Below are positions 1-11,900 of a DNA stretch of 64,000 nucleotides, piece by piece. The translations under genes and the position numbers were made by a program. Source of the DNA: Halocaridina rubra. Taxonomy: Eukaryota; Arthropoda; Malacostraca; Decapoda; Atyidae. The notes under the pieces are model-generated. The model made no database searches. It saw only the letters and a program-made list of their open reading frames with translations, and was not told where the DNA came from. Position 1 is the first letter of the stretch. The number at the start of each line of letters is the position of its first letter. Where the stretch lies: NCBI GenBank assembly GCA_037179515.1, contig JAXCGZ010009471.1, positions 1-64,000 of the forward strand, written 5' to 3'.

Positions 1-3000
1 GTACTGTTGCGTGATTTATAGAATTTATTTCCTTTGTTACCAATCTTGGATTAAGTTGAATGAAATATTAATATATTTTTCACCAAAAGCACTTTTAAAC
101 ATCTTTGAAACTCGTTTGATAATTTTATTTAATTGCTATCATGACGTGAATTTTTTGGATTTTATTTTTTGGGGGTTTATAGTTATAAAAGTGAATATTT
201 TTTCTTTATTTTTGTACTATTACAGTGGATATTATGTATGAATATATAATGCTAATGAATTGGTAAAATGAATTTATTTTGTCACCGGCTATTAGCTAAT
301 TTTCTCTCAGATTGAAAGGAGACATTGACGTCTGAGAAAAGAGCTTGTAATAAGAAATTATGGATTGTAATGATATTGAATTGGATTATAATAGCTTGTT
401 TATTACTGTTGGTATGTTAATTTGAGGATTGCTGCACTTCTTAGTTAGGATTTCGATACCAGAAATGCAGTCTGCATGAAGATTGCAGGTTTTGTTATGA
501 GTGTTCGCATGTGTGGCGCAGCTTGACTGGCTTTACCTTTGACTGCGATTTGAAGCTGTTGAATGCAGATTAGTTCTGAAAAGTAGTATGGGAAGAATTT
601 TATGCGCAAATTATTTATATTTGTGTCATATTGAGTTGAAGTTTGCTAACCTACCTCTGCATTGAAAGACGTATATAAGTTAGGTATGGGAAAAGCAATG
701 TCCTTGTGATTACCATTACCCATCGCAACTTTTTCAAATATTAACAAATGTAAACTTATGTATAAAACATTTACATAGGCAAATTTATGCAGAAAACACC
801 CTTATATAGGCAAATTTATGCAGAATATACCCTTATATGTGTGATGTGGGAGAAATATTACACCCTACACATCACTGAGGTGAATAAAAAAGGATATATT
901 GGTGGTATTGTACTAAATTTTTAACTTTTCTTACGTATGTAGGAAGTGAATAGGAATAGTGGAGTAGGGGTTCGGTGATGTTTCCACCCTTCTTCCTTTA
1001 ATTCAGTATATTTTTGCGCCCAAACTTGATAAAATGGTGAGGACAGATGGGATATATAGAGGTTCTGCTTGTAAATTTTTTTTTCTTCCTAGTTTGCTGC
1101 TATCATAGGTTCATCTGTATATGGGGTCATATTTAAAAAAAAAATATTATTATTATTAGTATGTCTGTTGTTCAGAAGTGTTAATGTGAGTGAAAGAGTA
1201 AAACTAACACATACAATACTGGTGTGTAAGTTATCTTTTCTTGTTCTCTTCCTTATGGTTGTGCTCACCATTCTTTAATGCTGTGAAGTTCTTAGTGATG
1301 GGGAGAAGGACTACCTCATTATTATTTCCTGTATGTTGTAAAGGCCCTTTACAACAGCACAAACAGCTTAGTGCACTGTGATTTTCTCGTGTGTGGAAGT
1401 ATTCAATGGAAATGTGCAAGCCCTGTGTATTCACTGTACTAATGAAATTACTGATCCGGATTTATGTCATGGACTCCCTTTTCTGGTAAGGGCTAGGACG
1501 TTGCCTTCTTTTGCAGGTCTTTGGTTGTGGCAAGTTTGACTATTACCCTGAGTGAATGCCCTTTCCAACGTCTATTGCTTCCTGAAAATTAATCAGTAGT
1601 CCCAGCTCTGCACGTTTCTATATTGAGAATGTATGGGAAGGTGTGATGCTTTTGCTCAGTCTTTGTGTCGGTAGCATCTCCATTTCTGTCACTGCAGTAA
1701 ATGACTGAATGGATAACTGCATGTGTTGTTACAAATTTCATAGAACTATACCAAAAACACTTATGCCTTTGAAAATTTAACAGTGAAAACTACTCTGATA
1801 GGAACCAGAAAAACGATGATCCTGTGGTAAATAAACTCACTTGCATTTCTGTTATCGAAGTTACCAGAGCTAGGTGGTGGCATTTGGATAGTTCTTCCGT
1901 TGCTAATAATTGAGCTGATCAAGTGGCTCTAGGCCAGCTCCTCTATCTGTTAAGTATGCAAAAGTGAACCTCTCTTTAAATGTCATTCTTTTGCTCACTG
2001 TTTCTAAGGGCGCTTCTTCGTTTTTCTGAAATGTAAGCAACTGAAAGTCAATTTGATCAATATCAGACCATCTTTAGAAACCGTAAGTGACAACATTATT
2101 CAGTGAGAGCACCTCAACTGAGTAAATTAGCTCAGTGCATACAAGGAGTTTTATGGCCAGTGGCATTGACGTTTGCAGACCAAGATTGTGCATTGCCCTG
2201 TGCTGTCCCATTGACTTGTTTATGGGGTCATAAGGACCATATTAATGGGGCAGGGGAGAGAAGGGTTGACAGTCCTATTCTCCTTGAAGATATTGTAGTT
2301 TTGCTAGATAACATCTGCTGGAAAAGTTAATATGTCTAAGGTATTATGAGCCCTGTTGTCTCCCCTGTTTTGCTCATATGTAACTATCCTTTTAACTTGA
2401 AAGGAAATGGTACCTCAGTTGAAAATATGAATGACATTAGTGGAAGGCGATATGCATATCAAGACAGACCAAGATTGGATTACATTTTCCAGTAGAAAGT
2501 CTGGATATGAAATACAGAATAGAAACTTAAATTGGAATGATGGATATTGTACCTCAGAGAGATTTGTATTGTCAAGAGGTTCTCCAGAAAGAATAGAGGT
2601 CTATAGGAGCTAGAATTGTTAATAAAAGAGAGTGGAATGCATGTGGTTCAGATGTTGTGCACGAATGGAAAGGTGAAAGACTGGTGAAAACCTGTTATAA
2701 GACAATTTTATCATTTGAAAGTGCAAGAGGGGATCAGAAAGGTGGGTTGAATGCATTTGTTCAGGAGGGATAGTATTATCCTGGAAGGTGAAGGCATGCG
2801 TGGGATGGGATAAGCTAGTACACAATGTCGTGGTCTTTGATGTTTTAAAATTCCGCCATAGGACCAGGTATTTTTTTCGTTTTTTTTCTTCATTTCGTTG
2901 AAAATTTCATAAGAAATGTTAAAATACACTGTTGCGTGGTATGACTGAAATGAATATAGAGTCTAGGGACAGGCAAACCCTTCCTTGCAGGAATGAACGT

Positions 3001-3126
3001 TGCTGCTAAAATAATCTGAAGGGGAACTTCTATTGGCCATCCTGCCGTCTTGTGCAAAAGTTGTAAAATAAATGACAAACATGCATTATGACCATTTACT
3101 ACTACTTTTGACGTTATATTTTACAG
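1..3126 (+). other. PKC intron (partial), no coding exon recognised
   Basis: I looked for the preceding kinase exon (DFG to APE) on both strands and did not find it. The stretch holds AT-rich intron sequence and one SINE-like copy at about 1452-1572. Other open frames are short and lack splice or family support. Confidence 0.6.
1452..1572 (+). repeat. Interspersed SINE-like repeat, family B, copy 1
   Basis: The copy starts near TGATCCGGATTTATGTCATG, continues through GACTCCCTTTTCT and ends near CCCTGAGTGAATGCCCTTTC. The same order of blocks recurs at 7630-7775 (minus), 44562-44692 and 52751-52900. The 52 kb copy extends to a GGCCGCGAACCC block that resembles an inverted tRNA B box, so a tRNA origin is possible. 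Confidence 0.6.
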
Positions 3127-3315
3127 ATTCTAAAAGAATTGGACTATGGTGCCAGTGTTGACTGGTGGGCATTGGGAGTTCTTATGTATGAAATGATGGC
3201 CGGACAGCCTCCCTTCGAGGCAGACAATGAAGATGATCTCTTTGAGTCCATCTTGCATGAAGAAGTCTTGTATCCAGTGTGGTTGTCAAAAGAAGCGGTC
3301 TCAATATTAAAAGGG
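3127..3315 (+). CDS. PRKCE: PKC epsilon exon (kinase C-lobe, helices F-G)
   Basis: 63 codons, phase 0 at both ends. The acceptor is ttacag before ATTCTAAAAGAA and the donor is GGG before gtaggt. It encodes [17 protein letters not shown] through AVSILKG, following the APE motif of the previous exon (outside the window). The conserved Asp-Trp-Trp of helix F is present. Confidence 0.93.
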
Positions 3316-6300
3316 GTAGGTATCTAAGCACTTACTTTGCAGATATTATTATTTTTATTATTATTATATTATTATTACCATCATCATCATTCAAGTAATC
3401 TACGTTTTTTGTCGAAAATCGAACCAGGGAACTCTAGACTAAAGCTCATCAGATTAGTCCACTGTACCACAGAAGCTGTGATACAGTGGATTAAGCTGTG
3501 GAGTTCTAGTCTAGAGTTCCCAGGTTCGATTTCGGACAAAGAAGGTAGATTATTTGACGACATTTAAATATGTGTTATTGCATTGCATTTGTTCTTTTAT
3601 TATTTTTATTGTTATTAGTATTATGCTTAGTAGAGGCTTGTCCTTATTTGCATCTCTAATTACATTTTTACAGAAAACAACGTCTAGGATATATCTTAAC
3701 TAGGACACTATTAACATACATAAATTTTAGAGAATTTTCCAGAATTTTCACAGATATTATCAACACATTCTATTTAACCTGTGTAGCTCTCAAACCCTGA
3801 TGGTGGAGTGCAAAATATACATTGCTTACATGCTTCGCATGTCAAAAGAACTGACTCAAGGGGTTAAGGAAGTGAAGAACTTACAAGCCTTTCTTCCCAG
3901 AAATTTGTTTTTATTTGTTAACATTTATATTCACTGTTTTCTATAATTGAAATAATATACATGTGTTGTACCTCCTGAGGGGGGGCAGAATACCCCTTGC
4001 ATGGACCCCTGCGTGTCATAAAAGTCAGCTAAATTGGACAGAGCTAGTGAGTAGTGGAAATCCCCTCCTTTGTATTTTTCTTCCACAAAGAGTCAAAATT
4101 TTTGCTTTGACTTAGCCTTCCCCCTTATAGGTGGGATTATGGCGTTGTATATGGATGGATGAATTTACAGTACTGTACTAAAAAGAATGGAGAGACTGTA
4201 TACCCTCTATACTGATAGTACTTTACTGTAACAACATAAGCTATAAAAAGACAGTTTTTCAGAAATAATTTCAACTGTATTTTGACTCCGTTTTCTAAAT
4301 CGCAACCATTTTTCTTTGAAGAGTGTGATAAGATCCTCTCTGTTTTATCATAGCCAGTTTTTCTTTCATAGTGTGAGATGATTTGAACAGCCCCCATTCG
4401 CTGTTCCTCATTGCTACTCAAATACTGTACAGTAATTCTTTCCTAACAAAGCCTTAATTGGCTGAAGCCTGTAGAGTGATCAAGGTTGGTAAAAAGGAAG
4501 GTAACAAGACGTAATAATATCTTGCTCATTCTCAATCATTATTACCTTTGTACTGTGTTCTGAAAGTAAAAAATATTGGGAGAAAGGGCTTACCAGCTCT
4601 TTGCTATCCCCATCCTATTAGTGTGCTCTTTTAATAAGCAGGGACTTTTTTTCTTTAGGTTTATGTGTTACTAGTAGTTCCCATTTGGAGGTTGAATACA
4701 GACTAATTGAAGCAGGAGTGTTGAGGCTGAATGCTCTTCCTATTGCCCTGCCATAGGCTTGAGTATGGGTCTGTCACCTCCTCAATCGAGTATTCTACTT
4801 CTACGTTTTAGCAGTCCCCCTCATAAAGAGGGAATGGGGTTGCAAAATTCAGTCTCCTCCCAGTATCATACAAAGAACTGTACAATGAACACATGGCTGG
4901 TGGCACATTTTGATAAAGTATGAGTTGTGCTGGACAAATTTGGCACTTTTAGAATAAATTTCCTTTTATTAACAAAATGACTAGCCAGACATTCTGTGCT
5001 TCAACCAGGTATTATATTGTAATTCGGAAAGCTTACTATTCATATATCCTTGAAGAGGAGAGCCTGAATCATTGAGATGAAGAGAAAAAATTTAATTTAG
5101 TTAAGAGATTCAACTTGTTTTTATCCTTTCACATCTAACAAGTCACAACACTCCCCATCTCTATGTTTCTGTCCATTTGATCGTTTTTTCTTGGTGCCCG
5201 GGTCTGATGAAGGCAATGTTCTTTGCCCATCGTGATGTCAAAATCATAAAAATAAAATAAATAAAAAATAATAAAACTAGTAAGACATTAGGTTGACATT
5301 CTCTTCCATTTTCAATTGCTTTTATATGCATGAAAATGACTGATACAAGAGGCGTGGACTAGAAGGGTATGATAGGTGATGTCGCCTTTTGTTACTGTTT
5401 AAGCCCTCCTGAGACCTGTCAGTGATATGTGGTATAGTATTTGACTTTTTTTTTTTTTTATTGCAGTTCATGACAAAGGACCCCTCAAAGCGTTTAGGGT
5501 GCGTCATGGAGAGGGGCGGCGAGCTATCCATTCGAAACCATAAATTTTTCAGAGAAATAGATTGGGAAGCGCTGGAGCAACGTAGAGTCAAACCTCCTTT
5601 CACTCCTAAAATTGTAAGTACCAGTGTAGTAATTTATTATTTGCCATCCTGTTGCAATTGCCATATATTTATGCCTTGTCATATAACCGCAATTATCATC
5701 TCTCTAAATTTAGGTTGGCTTTAGTATTTTTGGTGTTTATTTAGTATTCTACAAAATACAGGAAAGATACAAGTACCAACAGTGCAGATTTGTAGGAACT
5801 TGATATTTACATATATTTTGGAAGGAAAAAATGAAGTTCATCCACATTTGAGTATAAAGAGCCTTTTAGCCTTTTATTTCCTTTCAGATTTTTCTCTTCC
5901 TGTAATTTCTTTTAAAGGTTTAACATATGCTGTTTGAGTCATTACTTTACAGTAGAACATATCAATTACTTAGTGCCGTATACCCTGAGTTTTATTCTTC
6001 CCCTGTATTCTATGGGTATTGTAAGAGGTAGTTTAGAGGGGAGTTAGCAATCCCTTCCTATCTAAAATTTTTCTTGCAACAAAATTTATTTGCAGATGAA
6101 ACATATATGGGTAGAGTTTGTTGAGATCTTGCTACCTCAGTTCTTTTACATCAGTTATATACCAGTGAATGTGTCCTCTGTAATCCATCAGCCTGCTTAC
6201 TGAGTTTTTACAGACAATAATCTCAAATCCATCTTTCTTGTATTGTTATGATAAATTACAAAACTGATCACATCAAAAATTTCTCACACCCATTTTTGAA

Positions 6301-6989
6301 ATTAAGAAGACAAAAAGAGCTGTTCCTAAGAGCATTTTCAGTTGAAATATTATGGACGAAAATATATCCATAATTTATAGATTTAAATTATGGTGTGTTC
6401 AGAAACTTTAGAGACAGTATACTATATATTGTTTTGACCATGTGTTGTTTTATATTAATTTTTTTTTTCCACAATAACTTATTATTTTTATTGTTCTTTT
6501 TATTATAGTATTTAATCTCACATATAAAACTGATGCATCTCTCTAGAATCTTTTTTCAAAATATATAACTGTGGAAGAGCATAGGATATCTCCATTTTTC
6601 ATTATTTGAGGATGTGACCATCTTTTACACTGATACTTATTATAAATGAGTGGCTGGTAGCGATTAAGCCAATTCTGTCTTTTTAAGAGATTTCCTCCCT
6701 CCAGTTTTGAAGACCCCTTCCTTACAGACAGATGAGAACCGCTTCCTTACCTCCCACCTCTAGTACATACCCAGTATGTGCATTGTTACTAAAGTCCCAT
6801 TCTCTTAACCCACAACAGAAGGGTCGCAAAGATGCAGTTAACTTTGATGCGGAATTCACAAAAGAAGAACCAACTCTAACCTTCATCAATGCTGAGGTTG
6901 TACGTGCTATTAACCAAGATGAATTCAGAGGATTTTCGTTCGTCAACAGAGATTTCAAATCCGCTGCTGCTACGCCTTGCCAAGCTTAA
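3127..6989 (+). CDS. PRKCE: Novel protein kinase C, epsilon type (3' part, 3 exons, spliced)
   Basis: This is the C-terminal end of a calcium-independent, diacylglycerol-responsive Ser/Thr kinase. Three exons (3127-3315, 5467-5613, 6819-6989) join in phase 0 to about 168 codons ending in TAA. Visible motifs are the helix F to G region [20 protein letters not shown], the acidic stretch [24 protein letters not shown] near the end of the kinase domain, the turn motif EEPTLTF and the hydrophobic motif FRGFSF. From family knowledge, [18 protein letters not shown] and the wording around [17 protein letters not shown] fit PKC epsilon better than eta, delta or theta. The nucleotide-binding lobe, the DFG motif and the activation loop are in exons left of the window. 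The protein runs about ten residues past the hydrophobic motif ([14 protein letters not shown]), a slightly unusual tail. It is tail to tail with the lipoprotein gene. Confidence 0.93.
3391..3559. repeat. Near-perfect foldback of two tRNA-like sequences
   Basis: The left arm (about 3391-3472) and right arm (about 3473-3559) are inverted copies with almost no spacer. Each arm, read outward from the centre, has an A-box-like TACAGTGGA block, then GTCTAGAGTTCCC and a B-box-like GGTTCGATTTC. The element lies about 75 bases after the donor of the first visible PKC exon, next to a short TTA run. It is probably a head-to-head pair of tRNA-derived SINE pieces; a folded RNA of about 80 base pairs could form in the PKC transcript. 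Confidence 0.7.
3970..4150 (+). repeat. Interspersed repeat C (RTE-like 5' UTR or SINE), copy 1
   Basis: It contains CCTCCTGAGGG, CCCCTGCGTGTC and the pair GGAAATCCCCTCC / TTTTTCTTCCACAAA. It matches the 5' leader of the RTE-like element near 29690-29830 and copies at 37838-37990 and 40462-40920. The latter half (caaagagtcaaaattttt) occurs in the separate copies but I did not see it in the full element. Confidence 0.55.
4693..4800 (-). repeat. tRNA-derived SINE-like repeat, family A, copy 1
   Basis: On the minus strand it reads as a tRNA-like head (ACTCGATTGAGGAGGTGACA) followed by a body with CAGGGCAATAGGAAGAGCAT. The same head and body occur at 8128-8290 (plus), 46378-46532 (minus) and 47640-47782 (minus). 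Confidence 0.55.
5467..5613 (+). CDS. PRKCE: PKC epsilon exon (end of kinase domain)
   Basis: 49 codons, phase 0. The acceptor follows a T-run (ttgcag before TTCATGACA) and the donor is ATT before gtaagt. It encodes [13 protein letters not shown], then [17 protein letters not shown] and VKPPFTPKI. This is the typical AGC-kinase HPFF-like and IDW motif segment leading into the C-terminal tail. Confidence 0.93.
5614..6818 (+). other. PKC intron, nothing recognised
   Basis: AT-rich intron sequence between the last two coding exons. No repeats, no open frame with family support and no structured RNA were seen. Confidence 0.5.
6819..6989 (+). CDS. PRKCE: PKC epsilon last coding exon (AGC tail, stop codon)
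   Basis: The acceptor is cacaacag before AAGGGTCGC, and the exon is open to TAA at 6987-6989. It carries the tail motif [16 protein letters not shown] (turn motif Thr) and [11 protein letters not shown] (hydrophobic motif Ser), both known phosphorylation sites in this family. A strong donor-like sequence (gtaagt) stands at 7011, 21 bases after the stop, so the 3' UTR may be spliced. Confidence 0.92.
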   Translation, partial: KGRKDAVNFDAEFTKEEPTLTFINAEVVRAINQDEFRGFSFVNRDFKSAAATPCQA

Positions 6990-7629
6990 AGGAAGAAGAA
7001 AATGATGACAGTAAGTCCTCTTTCTTACTATTTATTTTGTTGTTCCCTTCTTTGTTTTTCTTTTATCATTTTATTTATATTTCTACTGATAAATTCCACT
7101 TCCTTAGTTCGTAGATACTTTTGCATACCTCTATTCTAGAGTAATTAGAATATAGGAAAAGATATCCATTAATTAGTTATTCCCTACAGGATCCGTTCTC
7201 TTTTTATAGTCATTCAGGTGTAAAGCAGAGAGAGATTTTATTAATGTACAAATGATGCAAGACATATGTTACTTCTGCTAAATTTATCAACACCTGGCTG
7301 TTGGAAAATTTGATTGCTGTTACCCAGTCACATTTAATATTGCATAGCCTTCCACATTCTACATGTATTGGTACATTGCTTTCCACATTTAATGTGCATA
7401 ACTTTCCACTTTCCACATCTATTGGTATCTAGTTTTCCTCAAATAATATTGCACTTACAAATGTCCATAGATTTAGTAGTATGGACTTTCAAGTTCTTAG
7501 ATGCTACTTCTGCTTACTGTGCTTTGTGGCCACTTTAAGATTACTCAGTGTATATTATAGCTTTACTGATGGTTTTCCTTTTATATGTTACTTAATATAC
7601 TCTGGGGATTATTGTATGTATGTACTTTG

Positions 7630-7775
7630 TCCACCATACCTGAGGTGAGAAAGGGCATTCACTCAGGATAATGGTCGCACTGCCAAATCCAAAGTCCTTC
7701 GCAAGGAGGCACTGTCTTAGCCCGTATGAGGAAAAGCAAATGTGTGACTTTAAACCGGATCGTGTACCTTTTCCT
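7630..7775 (-). repeat. SINE-like repeat, family B, copy 2
   Basis: The reverse complement shows GGGCTAAGACAGTGCCTCCT, GGACTTTGGATTTGGCA and CCTGAGTGAATGCCCTTTC, in the same order as the other three copies. Confidence 0.6.
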
Positions 7776-8127
7776 TCGTGGTGGATATGGGAAGTCTCTC
7801 CCTAGTCCCTGTTTGATGTAAGAATTGACTAAATGAGATGCTGGCAATCCTTACCTCATTTATTTTTGTTTCTTGTTATCAAACTGCTAAGGGAATGGGT
7901 GAGGATGTCCTGTGTATGGCAAAGTCATGATGCCACTTATCGCTTTAATGGGATATGGTGTCAAATGGTAAAAAAGTAGAATGCACCTTAAGCAGACAGT
8001 TGTTTATGTAAGGAATGCAGACAAATATACATATAATATATGTAGATGGTTCTTACATTTTGTGTGGATTCATATATATAATTGCTATGTATGGTTAAGT
8101 TGAAGCACATCAGTACAGAAGAGGGGG

Positions 8128-8290
8128 ATCACGGTAGCTGAATGGTTAAAATACTCAACTCGGGAGTTGACAAACCCACGACTGACACCACAGTGGGATG
8201 TTAGGAAGGACATCCAGTCTTAAATCCCCAGTCACTTACTGCATCCACCCCCATACTGGGGATTAATAGTGTCACATAAAATGTCAACAA
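8128..8290 (+). repeat. tRNA-derived SINE-like repeat, family A, copy 2
   Basis: The head GATCACGGTAGCTGAATGG followed by TACTCAACTCGGGAGTTGAC resembles a tRNA A-box region. The body contains GATGTTAGGAAGGACATCCA. This is the best preserved + strand copy. Confidence 0.6.
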
Positions 8291-8797
8291 CTTCAATGCA
8301 GAAGAGAATGCTATCATAGACTTGATGTTTATTCCAGGTACAAAGTGCTAATGTGTCCTAGAAAATAAGTTGAAAAAACCCAAGATTATAAACTTACCGG
8401 TATTATGTAAGTACAGTAAATTTTTTAGTCGTGACATGAAATGGAAAGATTTTCGGGGTTTTAAACCAGTTTGGTTGGTTAATATGGACAAAAGTTGAAA
8501 AGTAATCAGCAATTCATTGTAGTTAACGAAAAATGTATATTAAATTTTTTTTAAATGTTAATATTATATACAGTAATACAATATATTTGAGAAAAAGTTG
8601 CCCATCATATTTGTTCAGGAAAGGAAAATGCCGGAGAGAGATAGAGAGAAATATAAATTTTTAAATTTTTCTTGTAATGATTTTTAATAATACTCTTATA
8701 TCAAATTTTAAGTGAATTTATTTTATAAGTTTGCTTGAAATAATACTTTGATATCTCTAATTCTCTGGAAAATTTAGGTTACAAGAACTGCAAAAAG

Positions 8798-8964
<167 letters not shown>

Positions 8965-11900
8965 GTATATGTTTATTTTAAGTGTTGATTGATAGTAATA
9001 TAATTATTATTGTTCTGTTGGTAACTGTGTACCACTCTTGCTTCAGAATAATTTAATTTTAAATATGACGTTATAAATATCTGACCAACTGTTTTTAATT
9101 TATTTGTTTTTATGTGACATTTGTGTAGTGTTCATTATGTTTAAAAAAACTTCTTATGCCAGTGTGTGTAGTTCTCTGCATATGGAGACAACACTAGTAC
9201 TCTTATATGTTAAGCATTTTATTGTCAATTTTTTGTGCGTGTGTGTTTGGTTATACTGTAATTTTTTTTTTTTTCCCTCAATAAGAAATTTTGGTCATTG
9301 GTGATTCGCTTATAACGATCTTTTAAGTTCTGGTATGCGTTGAGATGCACTCCAGACATGGATTTTCCTGTCTCAAAGCTAAAAAAAAATTCTCCAGAAA
9401 AACCTAAATGGGAATAGCTCTCATCCGTGACCAAAGTTTCTGAATCCTGACCTCTTGACTTTATTGACTGTTGACTGAAAAGTTGCCAATAAAATAAAAA
9501 TCAAGTAGATGGATGAATATTCAGAACTTGGAAAAAAAAAAGTATACATGAACGAAACTGGCTAGTCTTATAACTAGTTTCATCCATTAACTAGAAATAT
9601 AGCAGTAAAACAAAGGCTGCATTTATAGGCATGAAAATGTTTATCTTAATACTCAGTACAGATAAATTGTGAGGACGCAAAATAGCAATAAGACTGCAGA
9701 AAGATGGGGAAATTCAATTTTGTACAGATTTTCAACTAACAGGAGACCTAGAATTCACTTAATTTAAATAACTGTCAGTGATAACTTGTGACATTACATT
9801 AGTAGCTTTGCATTCCAGAGAATGGAATAGTGGGGCACTGAATGTAAACATATGTGGCAGTCACGAAAAGTGAGGGAATATGAAAATAAAATAGTGTAAA
9901 TGTAAAATGGTGGAAAATGTAAGAAATGGCTGCTCCTGGAGTGTCACTGTAAAGATATAAGACAAAATAACATAAAGAGCTAGAGTATTTAATTTTTAGA
10001 AATCTTATCGAAAGTAATAGAAAACTAGAGGTCCATGATACAACTGTAGTAGGTTATATATAAAAAGGATGATATACCAGTTTGATTTTTTCGCCCTGAA
10101 CTAAGCTTTAGAACTTAAATACAATATTCATATTTTGAAAAAGGAAGTATTATTATTGCTGTGCTTACTGCATCTACATAAAAGATAGCATGCATTGAAT
10201 AATAAATTCTAGAGTTAATATTTGACAGGAATTCTGCTTCCAGCAATAGGAACTCTATAAGCAAATTCTTCTATAAGAATATTAATTTTTTCTTGACTCA
10301 ATGCAGATTTTTATTGTCTGTTAACTTAACGAGATTATTTACATTTGCAGTGGAACTGGTTATTACTAGTAGGCTGTATAATATTATGGTAGGACTAATA
10401 GATAGCCCTCGTGAGTGAAACAGGAACTGCAGGTTGCAGGATATTAGTCAACAAAAGCTCTTCTTGAACACAGTGAAATGAACAAAGAAACAGCAATAGC
10501 ACCATGTCACTGGAATATAAATATTAGATATAGGTCTCCATAAAAAAATTTTACTGTTATTACAAGGAAAATTGAAGTCCGAAAGATTCAACGTGACATT
10601 TTCTCATACTTAGAAACTCGTATCGAGAGGCATCTTCGTCCCTTTTCTCGGATGCCTCGTTGAATAGTCGTTATGAGAAAGAATATCTGTACGTTCATCT
10701 GTGCTTCTCCACTCAAGAGTCAGATGTCATAAAGAAATAACTTTATCATTTTATATTTATTCATATATATATTACTAAATTGATTTGGTGAACAGTGTCT
10801 TCTTCAGACTGAACATACTCGATTATTATTTATTGATTAAATAATGATTCTTCCATTCATTAAAATCAAGACTTTTAAAATACATATTTTGAACACACCC
10901 AAACCCACAGTGGAAATGTACAGTCCATCTTTAGAAATAAAAAAAAAAATAAATAAAGCGCCATTTTGAGCTTAGACCAGTATTGCATTTCCTAATGAAC
11001 ACCCCTTTCAGTTTGACCAACTGTGCACTCCTTTTTTTTTCTTACCATCTGACGTATGTATAAACTTGAAGGCAAATAGTACTGATTGTGGAAAAAAAAT
11101 TTGTGCTAACTAAATGCAGTTTAAAATTTTTTGGGTCGACTTATTAGCTTGTGATTTATCTGCACGATCAACTATCTTTCTTCGTGTAGTGACTAGGATT
11201 TAGTTGTGACGTTTATTTTTCGTATATGACTCACTTTTGGAGAGAAGAGTTTGTATCCATATAGAATATGGATACAGTAGAGACTGTAGGATTCAGTACA
11301 GTACATAGAAATAACCGTATATAGTGGCTTGATAAGGAAGATCATAGTTATTAATATATATATATATTTTTTTTTAAAGTTAGTCCTTCAAGACCATGTA
11401 CCCAATCACACTTGACATGCATTGTGAAGCAGGAATTTTTTTTTTTTTTGAGACAATCAGTGTTAATTGCTCTCTAAAGACTTTCCTATAGTATATAGGG
11501 AACCAAAAACACATTCAGGTGTGTGTATCTCATAAGGGTTTGCAGTGGGGTCCAAAACACTCCCTCTTTTCCCCCATGAAATATTGGTATACGTGTAAGT
11601 GTGCATGCGTTCAGCGTCGAGTTAAAAAGCAGAAGCCCTCTGCGCCATTCCCATCTCGCTGGTATTCGCAGTCTTAAGTATACAAAAGGTTGTAATGTAA
11701 CGGAGATGATTCCCCAGAACTCAAGGTACTGTACTCAAGAACCGAGTGTATTTTTAATCATCTTATGACTAGTTCTTATATCTATGGTTTTCATCATGAT
11801 TTTATTATGGCTTACAGTGAACATTTATTCATCAACTCATTTTTGAAACTTGCAGTGTTGGTAATTATTATGAATGTCATCTCGGGTGCTGCTTTTATTT

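Noticed and set aside
3391..3559. Functional tRNA genes
   Set aside because: A- and B-box-like blocks are present, but the arms lack a clean cloverleaf with a normal anticodon stem and acceptor pairing, so they are treated as tRNA-derived repeats.
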